64,000 bases of DNA from DMER64 sp041654355. GTDB taxonomy: Bacteria > Bacteroidota > Bacteroidia > Bacteroidales > UBA932. The stretch lies in NCBI GenBank assembly GCA_041654355.1, contig JBAZDQ010000004.1, positions 1 through 64,000 on the forward strand, in the 5' to 3' direction. A program made the translations under genes and the position numbers. This document shows positions 7,567 to 16,222 of the stretch, piece by piece (positions within the stretch are counted from its first letter, which is position 1; each line of letters opens with the position of its first letter). The notes under the pieces are model-generated. The model made no database searches, was not told where the DNA came from, and saw only the letters and a program-made list of their open reading frames with translations.

Positions 7567-8589
7567 ATGGCCATTTTAGCATTTCAAAAACCCGATAAAG
7601 TAATCATGCTGGAAGCAACCGACACATTCGGACGTTTTGAGTTCCGTCCCCTGGAACCCGGATACGCCACGACCATCGGAAATGCGTTACGCAGGATACT
7701 GTTATCCTCATTGGAAGGATACGCACTGACATACGTCAGGATAGACGGAGTGGAACACGAATTTGCAACCATCCCCGGAGTGATGGAAAATGTAGTGGAT
7801 ATCATCCTCAATCTGAAGCAGGTGCGGTTCAAAAGAATGATCGAAGACGTGGATGAAGAAACGGTCAGAGTGACTGTTAAGGGAAAAGAAATTTTTTCTG
7901 CAAGTGAAATTTCCAGGCAGCTTACTTCTTTCAAGGTGCTCAACCCGGATTTTGTAATCTGTAACATGGATCCTTCGGTTTCACTTAGCATGGAATTTCA
8001 TATCGGGAAAGGACGCGGATATGTCCCTGCCGAAGAAAACCGGATTGAAAATGCGCCGTTCGGGTTAATAGCCATGGATGCCATTTATACTCCCATCAAG
8101 AATGTGAATTATTCTATGGATTATTGGAGGGTGGAACAAAAAACCGACTACGAAAAACTGAACATTGAAGTTACCACCGACGGGTCCATTCATCCCAAAG
8201 ACGCGCTGAAAGAAGCCGCCAAGATACTGATCCACCACTTTATGCTCTTCTCTGATGAGCGGATCAGCCTGGAGCTTCCACAGGAAGATGTCAGTTCTGA
8301 ACTGGATGAAGAATCTTTGCGGATGCGTCAGCTTTTGCTAACCAAACTCTCAGACATGGAACTTTCCGTTAGAGCACTGAATTGCCTGAAAGCTGCCGAG
8401 ATTGAAACATTTGCTGACCTGGTTTCGGTGCCCCGCCACGAATTGATGAAATTCCGCAACTTCGGGAAAAAATCGCTGACTGAAATTGATATGCTTATGG
8501 AGCGTCTGGATCTCTCTTTTGGAATAGACGTTACCAAGTACAACATTGAAAAGAAAGTAAAGAAACATGAGACACAGAAAGACATTTAA
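7567..8589 (+). CDS. rpoA: RNA polymerase alpha subunit
   Basis: The alpha dimer starts polymerase assembly and its C-terminal domain contacts activators and DNA. The protein is 340 residues. The N-terminal domain (about 1-230) has FGRFEFRPLEPGYATTIGNALRRILLSS; the C-terminal domain (about 255-325) has LSVRALNCLKAAEIETFADL and FGKKSLTEI, including the DNA-contacting Arg. The last 23 bases overlap the start of rplQ in another frame, an unusually deep overlap for this gene pair. Confidence 0.97.
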   Translation: MAILAFQKPDKVIMLEATDTFGRFEFRPLEPGYATTIGNALRRILLSSLEGYALTYVRIDGVEHEFATIPGVMENVVDIILNLKQVRFKRMIEDVDEETVRVTVKGKEIFSASEISRQLTSFKVLNPDFVICNMDPSVSLSMEFHIGKGRGYVPAEENRIENAPFGLIAMDAIYTPIKNVNYSMDYWRVEQKTDYEKLNIEVTTDGSIHPKDALKEAAKILIHHFMLFSDERISLELPQEDVSSELDEESLRMRQLLLTKLSDMELSVRALNCLKAAEIETFADLVSVPRHELMKFRNFGKKSLTEIDMLMERLDLSFGIDVTKYNIEKKVKKHETQKDI

Positions 8590-9133
8590 TCACCTGGGAC
8601 GTAAAACAGGTCACCGTAAGGCCATGCTGGCCAATATGGCTTCGTCCCTCATACTTCATAAGCGCATAGAAACTACTGAAGCAAAAGCCAAAGCATTGCG
8701 CGTATACGTGGAACCGCTGATTACCAAATCCAAGCTGGACACAACCCATTCACGCCGTACCGTGTTTTCCTATCTGAAAGATAAAAACGCAGTTAGTGAA
8801 CTTTTTCGGGTGGTAGCTCCCAAGATCGCCGATCGCCCCGGAGGGTATACACGTATTCTTAAAACAGGTTTTCGTGCCGGAGACGCAGCCGATATGGCCA
8901 TGATAGAACTGGTAGACTTCAATGAAACGGCTCTTGCCGGATCAACCAAAAAAGAAGTGAAGAAAACGACACGTCGCGGTAGGTCAAAAACTGCTAAAAC
9001 TAAAACCGAAACACAAGCCCCTGTAGAAAAGCCTGCAGAAAAGTCTGCAGAAAAGCCTGCAGAAGAACCGGTTGAAGAAGCCGTGACGGAAGAAAAAACA
9101 GAAGAAACTGCTGCCGAAACGGAAAAGGAGTAA
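8567..9133 (+). CDS. rplQ: 50S ribosomal protein L17 with long acidic tail
   Basis: L17 lies near the peptide exit tunnel. The start MRHRKTFNHLGRKTGHR is the family standard, so the 23-base overlap with rpoA is real. Residues 1-125 are the normal L17 domain. Beyond that is a tail of about 60 residues, first basic (KKTTRRGRSKTAKTK), then Glu/Pro/Ala-rich with a four-residue repeat (KPAE). Such low-complexity tails are known in Bacteroidota L17; their role is not known to me. Last gene before the operon terminator. Confidence 0.95.
   Translation: MRHRKTFNHLGRKTGHRKAMLANMASSLILHKRIETTEAKAKALRVYVEPLITKSKLDTTHSRRTVFSYLKDKNAVSELFRVVAPKIADRPGGYTRILKTGFRAGDAADMAMIELVDFNETALAGSTKKEVKKTTRRGRSKTAKTKTETQAPVEKPAEKSAEKPAEEPVEEAVTEEKTEETAAETEKE
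9020..9067 (+). repeat. In-frame 12-base tandem repeat in rplQ tail
   Basis: Four near-copies of a 12-base unit (CCT GCA GAA AAG and variants with GTA or TCT) encode P/S-A/V-E-K in the acidic tail of L17. Copy number in such a repeat could vary by slippage without breaking the frame, which would change only tail length. Confidence 0.75.
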
Positions 9134-9145
9134 GCAGATGATCAG

Positions 9146-9184
9146 AAAATGTTCCCGGGAAATTTTTCCGGGAACATTTTTTTT
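9146..9184 (+). terminator. Intrinsic terminator of the ribosomal operon
   Basis: A 13-bp perfect stem (AAAATGTTCCCGG / CCGGGAACATTTT) with a 9-base loop is followed by eight T residues at 9177-9184. It lies 12 bases after rplQ. The T-run reaches into the upstream part of the tgt promoter (-7 box at 9198), so terminator and next promoter are nearly fused. Confidence 0.88.
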
Positions 9185-9197
9185 ATGCAGGAAGACC

Positions 9198-9205
9198 TAT
9201 CTTTG
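9198..9205 (+). promoter_or_regulatory. tgt promoter, -7 box TATCTTTG
   Basis: Matches the Bacteroidota -7 consensus TAnnTTTG. It ends four bases before the tgt ATG, so transcription would start about one base ahead of the start codon, giving a leaderless or nearly leaderless mRNA. No clear TTTG -33 element; that region is the T-run of the preceding terminator. Confidence 0.7.
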
Positions 9206-9209
9206 TAAG

Positions 9210-10340
9210 ATGAATTTCACTGTAGAGAACAGCGACCGGGAAAGTGCCGCACGAACCGGCAAGATTAAAACTGATCACGGAGAGATAAATACGCCCGTTT
9301 TCATGCCCGTAGGGACTCTGGCTACGGTGAAAGGGCTTTTTCACAAAGATCTGGCTGAAGATGCCAAAGCACAGATCATACTGGGGAATACCTATCACTT
9401 ATACTTACGCCCAGGCACAGATGTCATTAGGAAAGCAGGCGGGTTCCATAAATTTTGCAGTTGGGATAAGCCTGTTTTGACCGATAGCGGGGGGTACCAG
9501 GTTTTTTCCCTGGCTGCAAAACGCAAGCTTACGCCGGAAGGGTATTACTTTCAATCACATATTGACGGGTCCCGGCATTTTTTTTCCCCGGAAAAAGCAG
9601 TGGATATTCAACGAGAAATAGGAGCCGATATTATCATGGCATTGGATGAATGTACACCCGGAGATGCCACATATGACTATGCCCGCGATTCTATGTTTTT
9701 AACACAACAATGGCTGGAAAGGGGTATGGCGCATTTTAACAAAACCGAAGAACTGTACGGTTATAGCCAGGCTTTTTTCCCTATTGTACAGGGATGTACG
9801 TATCCCGGGTTGAGGAAACAGGCAGCTGAACATGCTGCCTCACTGGAAGCCGAAGGATATGCTGTCGGGGGACTTTCCGTAGGGGAACCGGCCGAGGTTA
9901 TGTATCAGATGATTGAAACCATACACCCGTACCTGCCTGAAGACAAACCCCGTTATTTAATGGGGGTGGGGACCCCTGCCAATATTCTGGAAGGGATCGC
10001 CCGGGGAATTGATATGTTTGATTGTGTCATGCCTACAAGAAACGGCCGTAACGGCATGTTATTTACCCGGGACGGTATTTTGAATATCAAAAACCGGAAA
10101 TGGGCAGACGACCTTTCTCCCGTTGATGAAAAGGGAACCTCCTTTGTAGACCGGACCTATTCACGTGCCTATTTAAGACATCTGTTTGTTGCAGGTGAAA
10201 TGCTGGGGCCGCAGATAGCCAGTCTGCATAACCTGGCGTTTTATTTGCAACTGGTTAAGGAAGCTGCTGAACATATAGTAAACGGGGATTTTGTCTCCTG
10301 GAAGAATCAAATGGTTAAACGTATGGAAACGAGGCTGTAA
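9210..10340 (+). CDS. tgt: tRNA-guanine transglycosylase lacking the zinc cysteines
   Basis: Exchanges guanine 34 of GUN-anticodon tRNAs for a queuosine precursor. I place the start at ATG 9210 (376 residues): it lies just after the promoter box, while the frame's earlier ATG at 9138 is inside the terminator region. Visible motifs: D92 (TDSGGYQVFS), GGLSVGE at 220-226, nucleophile D271 (FDCVMPTRNGRNG). The canonical zinc site CxCxxC-x(n)-H is not intact: the three Cys positions read as G309, S311 and D314 (GTSFVD), with only H324 kept. I believe this is usual in Bacteroidota but cannot check. The stop overlaps the next ATG (TAATG). Confidence 0.95.
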   Translation: MNFTVENSDRESAARTGKIKTDHGEINTPVFMPVGTLATVKGLFHKDLAEDAKAQIILGNTYHLYLRPGTDVIRKAGGFHKFCSWDKPVLTDSGGYQVFSLAAKRKLTPEGYYFQSHIDGSRHFFSPEKAVDIQREIGADIIMALDECTPGDATYDYARDSMFLTQQWLERGMAHFNKTEELYGYSQAFFPIVQGCTYPGLRKQAAEHAASLEAEGYAVGGLSVGEPAEVMYQMIETIHPYLPEDKPRYLMGVGTPANILEGIARGIDMFDCVMPTRNGRNGMLFTRDGILNIKNRKWADDLSPVDEKGTSFVDRTYSRAYLRHLFVAGEMLGPQIASLHNLAFYLQLVKEAAEHIVNGDFVSWKNQMVKRMETRL

Positions 10341-11455
10341 TGCAAAGGAATAAAAACAACAGACGACCGTACAATTTCCATATTACCACGCTTGACTGGT
10401 ATATAATACGGAAATTTATAGGCACGTATTTTTTTGCTATTCTTATAATTATTGGCATCGTTATCATATTTGACATCAGTGAAAAGATTGACGATTTTGT
10501 AGACAAAGAAGCGCCTCTTAGAGCCGTTGTGGTAGATTATTACATGAATTTCATCCCGTATTTCATGAATATGTTTTCCCCGTTGTTCGTCTTTATTTCC
10601 GTGATTTTCTTCACCTCCAAACTGGCCGGACACAGCGAAATCATTGCCATGCTCAGCGGGGGTATCAGTTTCAACAGGATCATGTATCCGTATATTTTGT
10701 CTGCTTTGTTCATCGCCATTCTCTCACTGGCATTGAACTGGTTTGTTATACCACCTGCCAACAAGAACCGTCTGGCATTTGAAGAACACTACTTGAAAAC
10801 AAGGACGGAATACAACCGCAATATTCATTACCAGGTGGAACCCGGTTCATATGTTTATATTGAATCCTACAATACATGGAACTCTACGGCCATTCGCTTT
10901 ACACTGGAAACCTTCCGGGGTAACGCGCTGATCTCAAAACTTTCAGCAGAAACCGCCCGATGGGATTCCACTTCCGGTAAATGGCGCCTGAATGAATACA
11001 ATATCCGCCGTTTTTCGGACACAGCACATAAAGTAACCTGGGGCAGGCAGCTGGATACCCTGATAAACATTACGGGGGCGGATCTGGTCCGTCGTAAGGA
11101 GTCCGTGGAACAGTTCAATCTCAGCCAGCTGAACCGCTTTATAGAAACACTCAGAATGAGGGGAGACACGAATATTAAATTTGCCCTGATACAAAAAAAT
11201 TCAAGGCTGGCCATCCCGTTTTCCTCGTTTATTCTTACAATCATGGGAGTGGCCTTGTCCTCCCGTAAAAGAAGGGGAGGTATAGGCTTGAATATCGGGA
11301 TCGGGATCGCTTTGAGTTTTTCCTACATTCTATTCCTGAGGTTTTCGGAAATGTTCGTACATGCCGACACGTTGCCGCCGGCCATAGCTTTATGGATACC
11401 CAACGTGCTGTATGCTATGATCGCATTGGTATTGTATCGCCTGGCTCCAAAATAA
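10340..11455 (+). CDS. LptF/LptG family permease
   Basis: Probable membrane subunit of the LptB2FG lipopolysaccharide exporter, which extracts LPS from the inner membrane. The 371-residue protein has an N-terminal transmembrane segment (about 26-48, TYFFAILIIIGIVIIFDI), two more near residues 70-130, a periplasmic beta-jellyroll-like middle, and three C-terminal helices. This is the YjgP/YjgQ topology. It overlaps the tgt stop by one base. A second member lies at 21066-22523; which one corresponds to LptF and which to LptG is not decided by sequence inspection. Confidence 0.85.
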   Translation: MQRNKNNRRPYNFHITTLDWYIIRKFIGTYFFAILIIIGIVIIFDISEKIDDFVDKEAPLRAVVVDYYMNFIPYFMNMFSPLFVFISVIFFTSKLAGHSEIIAMLSGGISFNRIMYPYILSALFIAILSLALNWFVIPPANKNRLAFEEHYLKTRTEYNRNIHYQVEPGSYVYIESYNTWNSTAIRFTLETFRGNALISKLSAETARWDSTSGKWRLNEYNIRRFSDTAHKVTWGRQLDTLINITGADLVRRKESVEQFNLSQLNRFIETLRMRGDTNIKFALIQKNSRLAIPFSSFILTIMGVALSSRKRRGGIGLNIGIGIALSFSYILFLRFSEMFVHADTLPPAIALWIPNVLYAMIALVLYRLAPK

Positions 11456-11477
11456 GGATATAAAACCTGAGATTTAT

Positions 11478-12434
11478 ATGAGTAAAACTATTTTAATTGT
11501 AGGAGCCGGAGGGCAGATAGGATCGGAGCTGATTCCGCATATGCAGGCTATTTACGGGGAAGACCGTGTAATTGCCGCCGAATTACGTCCTGAAGTGTGC
11601 AGCAAATTATCGGAAAGAGTTCGTGTTGAATGTCTGAACGCTTTGGATACAGCAGCTTATGCAGAAGTAATAAAAAAATACAGGCCAGACTGGATCTTCA
11701 ACCTGGTGGCCGTACTTTCGGCAACAGGCGAAAAGAATCCACAGACGGCATGGCACATCAATATGGGCGCCCTGCTCAACAGCCTGGAACTGGCCAGGGA
11801 ATACGGATGCGGTGTTTTTACCCCCAGTTCCATTGGAGCTTTCGGGAACAACACTCCTTCAAACGGAACGCCTCAGGATACCATAATGAGACCGAATACC
11901 ATATACGGAGTTTGTAAAGTATCCGGCGAACTTCTGTCAGATTATTATTTTTCCAGGTTTGGAGTAGATACACGTAGTGTTCGTTTCCCGGGCATCATTT
12001 CTCACGGAACGCTTCCCGGAGGGGGTACAACAGACTATGCCGTTGAGGTATTTTACGCGGCAGTAAAAGGGGAGTCCTTTACCTGTCCTATTTCTCATAA
12101 CTCTTATATGGATATGATGTATATGCCGGATGCCCTGCAGGCATGCAGCAGCCTTATTGAGGCAGATCCGGAACGATTGGTGCACCGGAACAGCTTTAAC
12201 ATTACGGCTATGAGCTTCTGCCCCAGGGAACTGTTTGAAGTCATCCGCAGGCGAATTTCGGGTTTTCGGATGGATTACCAGCCAGATCCGGTAAAGCAGG
12301 CTATAGCTGATTCCTGGCCCAATTATATGGACGATTCCTGTGCACGTGAAGAATGGGGCTGGAATCCTAAATGGGATATCGATGCCATGGCAGATGACAT
12401 GTTAAAAAATCTGAAAGCAAAATTGTTGAAGTGA
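11478..12434 (+). CDS. L-threonine 3-dehydrogenase, SDR type
   Basis: NAD-dependent oxidation of threonine to 2-amino-3-oxobutyrate, by the extended short-chain dehydrogenase form rather than the zinc enzyme. Rossmann motif GAGGQIG at 9-15, catalytic S117/S118 with Y143-x3-K147. The stretch PGIISHGTLPGGGTTDYAVE (172 on) is diagnostic of the SDR threonine dehydrogenases and separates it from UDP-sugar epimerases. The usual partner, glycine C-acetyltransferase, is not in the window. The next gene starts one base after the stop. Confidence 0.85.
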   Translation: MSKTILIVGAGGQIGSELIPHMQAIYGEDRVIAAELRPEVCSKLSERVRVECLNALDTAAYAEVIKKYRPDWIFNLVAVLSATGEKNPQTAWHINMGALLNSLELAREYGCGVFTPSSIGAFGNNTPSNGTPQDTIMRPNTIYGVCKVSGELLSDYYFSRFGVDTRSVRFPGIISHGTLPGGGTTDYAVEVFYAAVKGESFTCPISHNSYMDMMYMPDALQACSSLIEADPERLVHRNSFNITAMSFCPRELFEVIRRRISGFRMDYQPDPVKQAIADSWPNYMDDSCAREEWGWNPKWDIDAMADDMLKNLKAKLLK

Positions 12435-12435
12435 G

Positions 12436-13386
12436 ATGGATTATTTATTGATTGTTGCAGGTTTTGTTTTATTAACTGCAGGAGCCAATTTTCTTATAAA
12501 CGGGGCGACCGGACTGGCTGCCAAATTTAAAATATCTAACCTGGTGATTGGATTGACAGTGGTTGCTTTTGGCACTTCCACCCCGGAACTGGTAGTTAAT
12601 GTGGTGGCGGCTATCGAAGGCAGCAATGAAATTGCCTTGACCAATGTTCTGGGAAGCAATTCCATAAACACGTACGTCATACTCGGCCTTTCTGCTTTAT
12701 TTTTTCCTTTGTTGACACAACGTTCTACCATTCGTGTGGAGATCCCGCTGAGTTTGTTCGCGGCAGTGGCGGTGCTTGTACTGGGGAGCGGTTTGATCTT
12801 TTCTCCGGTGACGGGAATATCCCGTCTGGACGGGGTGTTTTTCCTTGTGTGCTTCATTGCATTTATGCTTTATGTCTTTTACCTTGCAAAAAAAGGGGAG
12901 GCGCCTGTGGCAGATGAAAATTACCGGCCCATGGGCATTGCCAAAGCGGTGCTTTTCGTGCTTGGCGGACTGGTAGGACTGACCCTTGGGGCCGAGATAA
13001 TTGTCCGTTCCGCGGTAAACCTGGCTGTTTCGTGGGGTGTAAGCCAGGCTGTGGTGGGGGTGACGATAGTGGCTTTGGGAACATCACTTCCCGAGTTGGC
13101 CACTTCCGTGGCCGCCGCCTATAAAAAGAGCGCTGATATTGCCGTAGGAAACATCATCGGATCCAATATATTCAATGTTTTCCTGGTATTGGGCGTAAGT
13201 GCCCTAATCAGGCCGCTTCCTATGTATCCGAACCTGATGGCAGATGCAGCCGTAGCGGCAGCAGGAAGTCTGTTGTTACTGGTTTTTGTGGGAACCGGCA
13301 AAAAACACACGCTTAAGAGAACGCACGGAATCATCCTGCTGGCAGTCTATGCCGCGTACCTTGCGTGGATCATTGCTACGTTGTAA
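12436..13386 (+). CDS. Na+/Ca2+ exchanger, YrbG/CaxA family
   Basis: Inner-membrane cation antiporter of the CaCA superfamily. The 316 residues form about ten hydrophobic segments arranged as two inverted repeats. Each has the family's ion-binding motifs: GTSTPEL (46-52) with GSNSIN (73-78), and GTSLPEL (215-221) with GSNIFN (242-247). It lies one base after the threonine dehydrogenase gene and ends three bases before the convergent nucleoside transporter. Substrate is predicted from family only. Confidence 0.9.
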   Translation: MDYLLIVAGFVLLTAGANFLINGATGLAAKFKISNLVIGLTVVAFGTSTPELVVNVVAAIEGSNEIALTNVLGSNSINTYVILGLSALFFPLLTQRSTIRVEIPLSLFAAVAVLVLGSGLIFSPVTGISRLDGVFFLVCFIAFMLYVFYLAKKGEAPVADENYRPMGIAKAVLFVLGGLVGLTLGAEIIVRSAVNLAVSWGVSQAVVGVTIVALGTSLPELATSVAAAYKKSADIAVGNIIGSNIFNVFLVLGVSALIRPLPMYPNLMADAAVAAAGSLLLLVFVGTGKKHTLKRTHGIILLAVYAAYLAWIIATL

Positions 13387-13389
13387 ATG

Positions 13390-14832
13390 CTACAGGAACA
13401 TCCCGATCATGGAAGCCGACAACAAACCGGCCAATGTGGCGCCCAACAGGGCCCTGAAACCGTATTTGGCCAGTAAATGCCTTTGGTTGGGAGCAATACC
13501 CCCAATGCCGCCTATCTGTATCCCGACAGAGGCAAAATTGGCAAAACCGCATAAAACATAGGTGGAAATGATTAGTGATTTTGTGCTGACAAATGAACCG
13601 GCCTGGATCATTTCTGCCAGGCTGCTGTATCCTACAAATTCTGTCATTATAAGCTTCTCTCCCAGCAATCGGCCTACCAGGGCAAGATCCTGTCCGGTAA
13701 CACCGGTTAACCAGATCACGGGAGCAAAAAGATAAGAAAGAATGCATTCCATGGACAGGCTGTCGTACATCCCGTTGGTCCAGTTGGCAATCAGGTTGTT
13801 CAAATGGGTCCATTGGCCTACTTTCCCGAATATGTAATTCGCTCCGGCTATCAAAGCATAAAAGACCAGTAACATGGCCGCTACGTTAGCTGCCAGTTTA
13901 AGACCGTCAATAGATCCGTTGGCAATGGAATCCAACGCGTTTTTTCCCATTTTTTCCTTGGAAACGCTTACCGAGTTGTCGATGGCTTCGGTCTGCGGTA
14001 CCAGGATCTTGGCCATGGCTATGGCTCCGGGTGCTGCCATGACCGAGGCGGAAAGAAGGTGTTTGGCAAAGGCTACGCTCATTTGAAGGTCTCCGCCTCC
14101 CAACATCCCTATGTAAGCAGCCAGTACACCGCCGGCCATAGTGCTCATGCCCGCTGTCATGACGAGCATGACCTCGGACTTTGTCATTTTAGGAATATAC
14201 GCCTTTACCAGCAGCGGAGCTTCAGTCTGTCCCAGGAAAATGTTTCCGGCAGTGGAAAGACTCTCGGCACCGGACAGGCGCATGAGTTTTGTAAAGACCC
14301 AGGCCATTACCCAAACCACTTTCTGGATGATTCCCCAGTAAAAAAGCAGGGAGGTAAGTGCCGAGAAAAAGATGATAGTGGGCAGGATCTGGAAGGCAAA
14401 AACGTAGCCGAACCGGCTTTGGTCCATCAGCGAGCCGAACAGAAACTCAGATCCTGCTCTTGTCCAGTCCAGAACTTTTACGAAAGCCCTTCCGAAGACA
14501 TCAAAAACCATCTGTACGGCAGGTACGGATAAGATCCCTATAGCAATGAGCAATTGCAGGGCAAGGGCTATTCCCACGGTGCGCCAGCTGACATGGCGCC
14601 TGTCAGTGCTGAAAAGCCAGGCGATTAACAACAAGGAAAAAATACCCAGCAAACCCCTAAGTATGGATTTAATGTTGAAGACGAATTGACGACTTTCCAG
14701 GATACCCTGGTAGGGATTCTCAGCTTCCAGGATTTCTGTGCCGGACTGAACCACGAGAGTGGAATCGTTTTGTGCCTGCATGACATTTACCGATAACACC
14801 ATACAGAACAGAAGGAATAGAATTTTTTTCAC
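13390..14832 (-). CDS. Concentrative nucleoside transporter (NupC family) with exported N-terminus
   Basis: Cation-coupled uptake of nucleosides across the inner membrane. The 480-residue protein contains the CNT core with the FLGQTEAPLLVKAYIPKMTKSE motif and GGVLAAYIGML. Unlike short NupC, it starts with a signal-peptide-like segment (KKILFLLFCMVLSVNVMQAQ) and about 40 polar residues before the first core helix. The start codon is GTG at 14832, chosen because it yields the charged signal-peptide start; M11 is the alternative. It is divergent from the GSCFA gene, with overlapping promoters. Confidence 0.9.
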   Translation of the reverse strand: MKKILFLLFCMVLSVNVMQAQNDSTLVVQSGTEILEAENPYQGILESRQFVFNIKSILRGLLGIFSLLLIAWLFSTDRRHVSWRTVGIALALQLLIAIGILSVPAVQMVFDVFGRAFVKVLDWTRAGSEFLFGSLMDQSRFGYVFAFQILPTIIFFSALTSLLFYWGIIQKVVWVMAWVFTKLMRLSGAESLSTAGNIFLGQTEAPLLVKAYIPKMTKSEVMLVMTAGMSTMAGGVLAAYIGMLGGGDLQMSVAFAKHLLSASVMAAPGAIAMAKILVPQTEAIDNSVSVSKEKMGKNALDSIANGSIDGLKLAANVAAMLLVFYALIAGANYIFGKVGQWTHLNNLIANWTNGMYDSLSMECILSYLFAPVIWLTGVTGQDLALVGRLLGEKLIMTEFVGYSSLAEMIQAGSFVSTKSLIISTYVLCGFANFASVGIQIGGIGGIAPNQRHLLAKYGFRALLGATLAGLLSASMIGMFL

Positions 14833-14857
14833 AAGGATGGTTTTTGGAGTAACAACG

Positions 14858-14865
14858 CAAAGATA
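14858..14865 (-). promoter_or_regulatory. Promoter of the nucleoside transporter gene, -7 box TATCTTTG
   Basis: On the minus strand the box matches TAnnTTTG exactly. It lies 25 bases upstream of the GTG start and 10 bases from the oppositely oriented box of the GSCFA gene, so the two core promoters overlap. Confidence 0.7.
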
Positions 14866-14875
14866 AACAAAATGC

Positions 14876-14883
14876 TAACTTTG
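14876..14883 (+). promoter_or_regulatory. Promoter of the GSCFA gene, -7 box TAACTTTG
   Basis: Exact TAnnTTTG match ending five bases before the ATG, which implies a 5' leader of only one or two bases. It is back to back with the transporter's box at 14858-14865. Confidence 0.7.
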
Positions 14884-14888
14884 CGCAT

Positions 14889-15827
14889 ATGGAATGGCAA
14901 ACAAAAATCACAACAGAATCTCTACAACCCCCGTTTTCTTACGCAACACGATTCCTGTTCGCGGGATCCTGTTTTGCACAGGAAATGGCACAGCAGATGA
15001 GGGAGCTGCATTTCCAGGTAGCTGAAGATGCTTTTGGACCGTTGTTCAACCCTGCTTCCATTGCTTCCGCACTGGAGCGTCTGGAAAATCCGGGATTCTT
15101 TACTTCCGAAGATGTAATGCAATTCCCTTATGAAGCCTTCGGCTCCCTGTCCCATCATACTTCATTTTCCCGGGAAAATCCGGAGGCATTTCTGGATCAT
15201 GCCAATGTTTGTCTGAAAAAAGCGGCGGATTTTTTCAAAGCGGCAGGTATTGTTATTATTACATTGGGGACAGCCTGGGTTTACAAATACAACGGTGGAG
15301 TAGTGGCAAATTGCCACAAAATGCCGGCCCGTCTGTTTGACCGAGTTTTTCTGGAACCATTGGATATTTTTGAAATGTTGGCACCTGTTATTGAACGGAA
15401 CAGGGATAAAACATGGATCATGACCGTCAGCCCCATACGTCACCTGGCCAACGGGGCGCACGGCAACCAATTGAGCAAGGCTTCGCTTCATCTTGCCATA
15501 AAACGATTGCAGGAAAGATTTTCCGGTATATGGTATTTTCCATCTTATGAACTGATAATGGACGAATTGCGTGATTACAGGTTTTATGCCACCGACCGCT
15601 GCCACCTTACGCAGGAGGCTATTGCATATATTCGGGAACGTTTTCTGGAAGCTGCTGCAGATCAGGAAACCATGGCACTTGTCAGAGAAATGGAGAAGCT
15701 TAATACTTCTTTGGCACACAAGCCCCTTTTTCCCCGGTCCGGATCTTATGAGAAATTTATTAAAAATCTGGATAAACAAAGGGCTGAATTGCTGCAAACT
15801 ATTGGAAACAAAATAAAAAAGTGTTAG
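14889..15827 (+). CDS. GSCFA domain protein
   Basis: The family is named for its GSCFA motif, which is seen here at residues 26-30 (FAGSCFAQEM). The family resembles SGNH-type hydrolases: the motif Ser would be the nucleophile, and a late D-x-x-H is present here (ATDRCHLT, about residue 235). The 312-residue protein has no signal peptide, so it is probably cytoplasmic. Substrate unknown. HU follows after 50 bases with its own promoter. Confidence 0.85.
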   Translation: MEWQTKITTESLQPPFSYATRFLFAGSCFAQEMAQQMRELHFQVAEDAFGPLFNPASIASALERLENPGFFTSEDVMQFPYEAFGSLSHHTSFSRENPEAFLDHANVCLKKAADFFKAAGIVIITLGTAWVYKYNGGVVANCHKMPARLFDRVFLEPLDIFEMLAPVIERNRDKTWIMTVSPIRHLANGAHGNQLSKASLHLAIKRLQERFSGIWYFPSYELIMDELRDYRFYATDRCHLTQEAIAYIRERFLEAAADQETMALVREMEKLNTSLAHKPLFPRSGSYEKFIKNLDKQRAELLQTIGNKIKKC

Positions 15828-15832
15828 ATTTG
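15825..15832 (+). promoter_or_regulatory. HU promoter, -7 box TAGATTTG
   Basis: Exact TAnnTTTG match starting in the last codon of the GSCFA gene. A TTG at 15802-15804, 20 bases upstream, fits the weaker -33 element. The implied leader is about 42 bases, AT-rich, with no Shine-Dalgarno sequence. Confidence 0.7.
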
Positions 15833-15877
15833 TGGCAACTACATTGTAAAAATTCATTTAACCTAATATTTACTATT

Positions 15878-16135
15878 ATGAACAAAGCAGATCTTATTGC
15901 CGCAATGGCTGCAGAATCCGGACTTTCAAAAGTTGATTCAAAAAAAGCGCTGGACGCTTTTCTTGCTACCACGACCAAAGCAATGAAAAAGGGTGAAAGA
16001 GTTACTCTTGTGGGGTTTGGCTCATTTGTTGTAGGACACAGGGGCGAAAGGACAGGACGTAATCCTCGTACCGGGGCTACCATTAAAATCAAAGCAAAAA
16101 AAGTTGTTAAGTTCCGCCCCAGTATTGAACTGTAG
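15878..16135 (+). CDS. HU family DNA-binding protein
   Basis: Nucleoid protein that bends DNA as a dimer. The 85-residue sequence has MNKADLIAAMA at the start, the GERVTLVGFGSF core, and the DNA-contacting arm RGERTGRNPRTGATIKI, including the Arg-Asn-Pro tip. The frame is open further upstream, but the MNKADL start is the family norm. It has its own promoter and terminator, so it is probably monocistronic. Confidence 0.95.
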   Translation: MNKADLIAAMAAESGLSKVDSKKALDAFLATTTKAMKKGERVTLVGFGSFVVGHRGERTGRNPRTGATIKIKAKKVVKFRPSIEL

Positions 16136-16173
16136 CCAAGGTTACAACATCAGCCTGATGCAAATCGGGTTAG

Positions 16174-16203
16174 AAAAAGGAGGACGCGTATGTTCTCCTT
16201 TTT
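16174..16203 (+). terminator. Intrinsic terminator after the HU gene
   Basis: A 9-bp stem AAAAAGGAG / CTCCTTTTT with a 12-base loop; the right arm ends in five T residues. It lies 38 bases after the HU stop and 19 bases before the TonB-receptor ATG. Confidence 0.75.
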
Positions 16204-16222
16204 ATGTACGTATTCAGGATAA

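Noticed and set aside
9138..9209. N-terminal extension of tgt from ATG 9138
   Set aside because: The extra codons lie within the rplQ terminator and upstream of the promoter box; the family start is MNFTVEN-like at 9210.
11478..12434. UDP-glucose 4-epimerase
   Set aside because: Shares the fold and Y-x3-K, but the GGGTTDYAVE stretch and length match SDR threonine dehydrogenase.
14843..14846. TTTG as -33 element of the GSCFA promoter
   Set aside because: It is 29 bases from the -7 box; the known spacing is about 19-21.
15162..15857. 231-codon minus-strand frame across the GSCFA gene and the HU promoter
   Set aside because: Antisense to a recognised gene, low-complexity Phe/Ser-rich translation, and it crosses the HU promoter box; no independent support.
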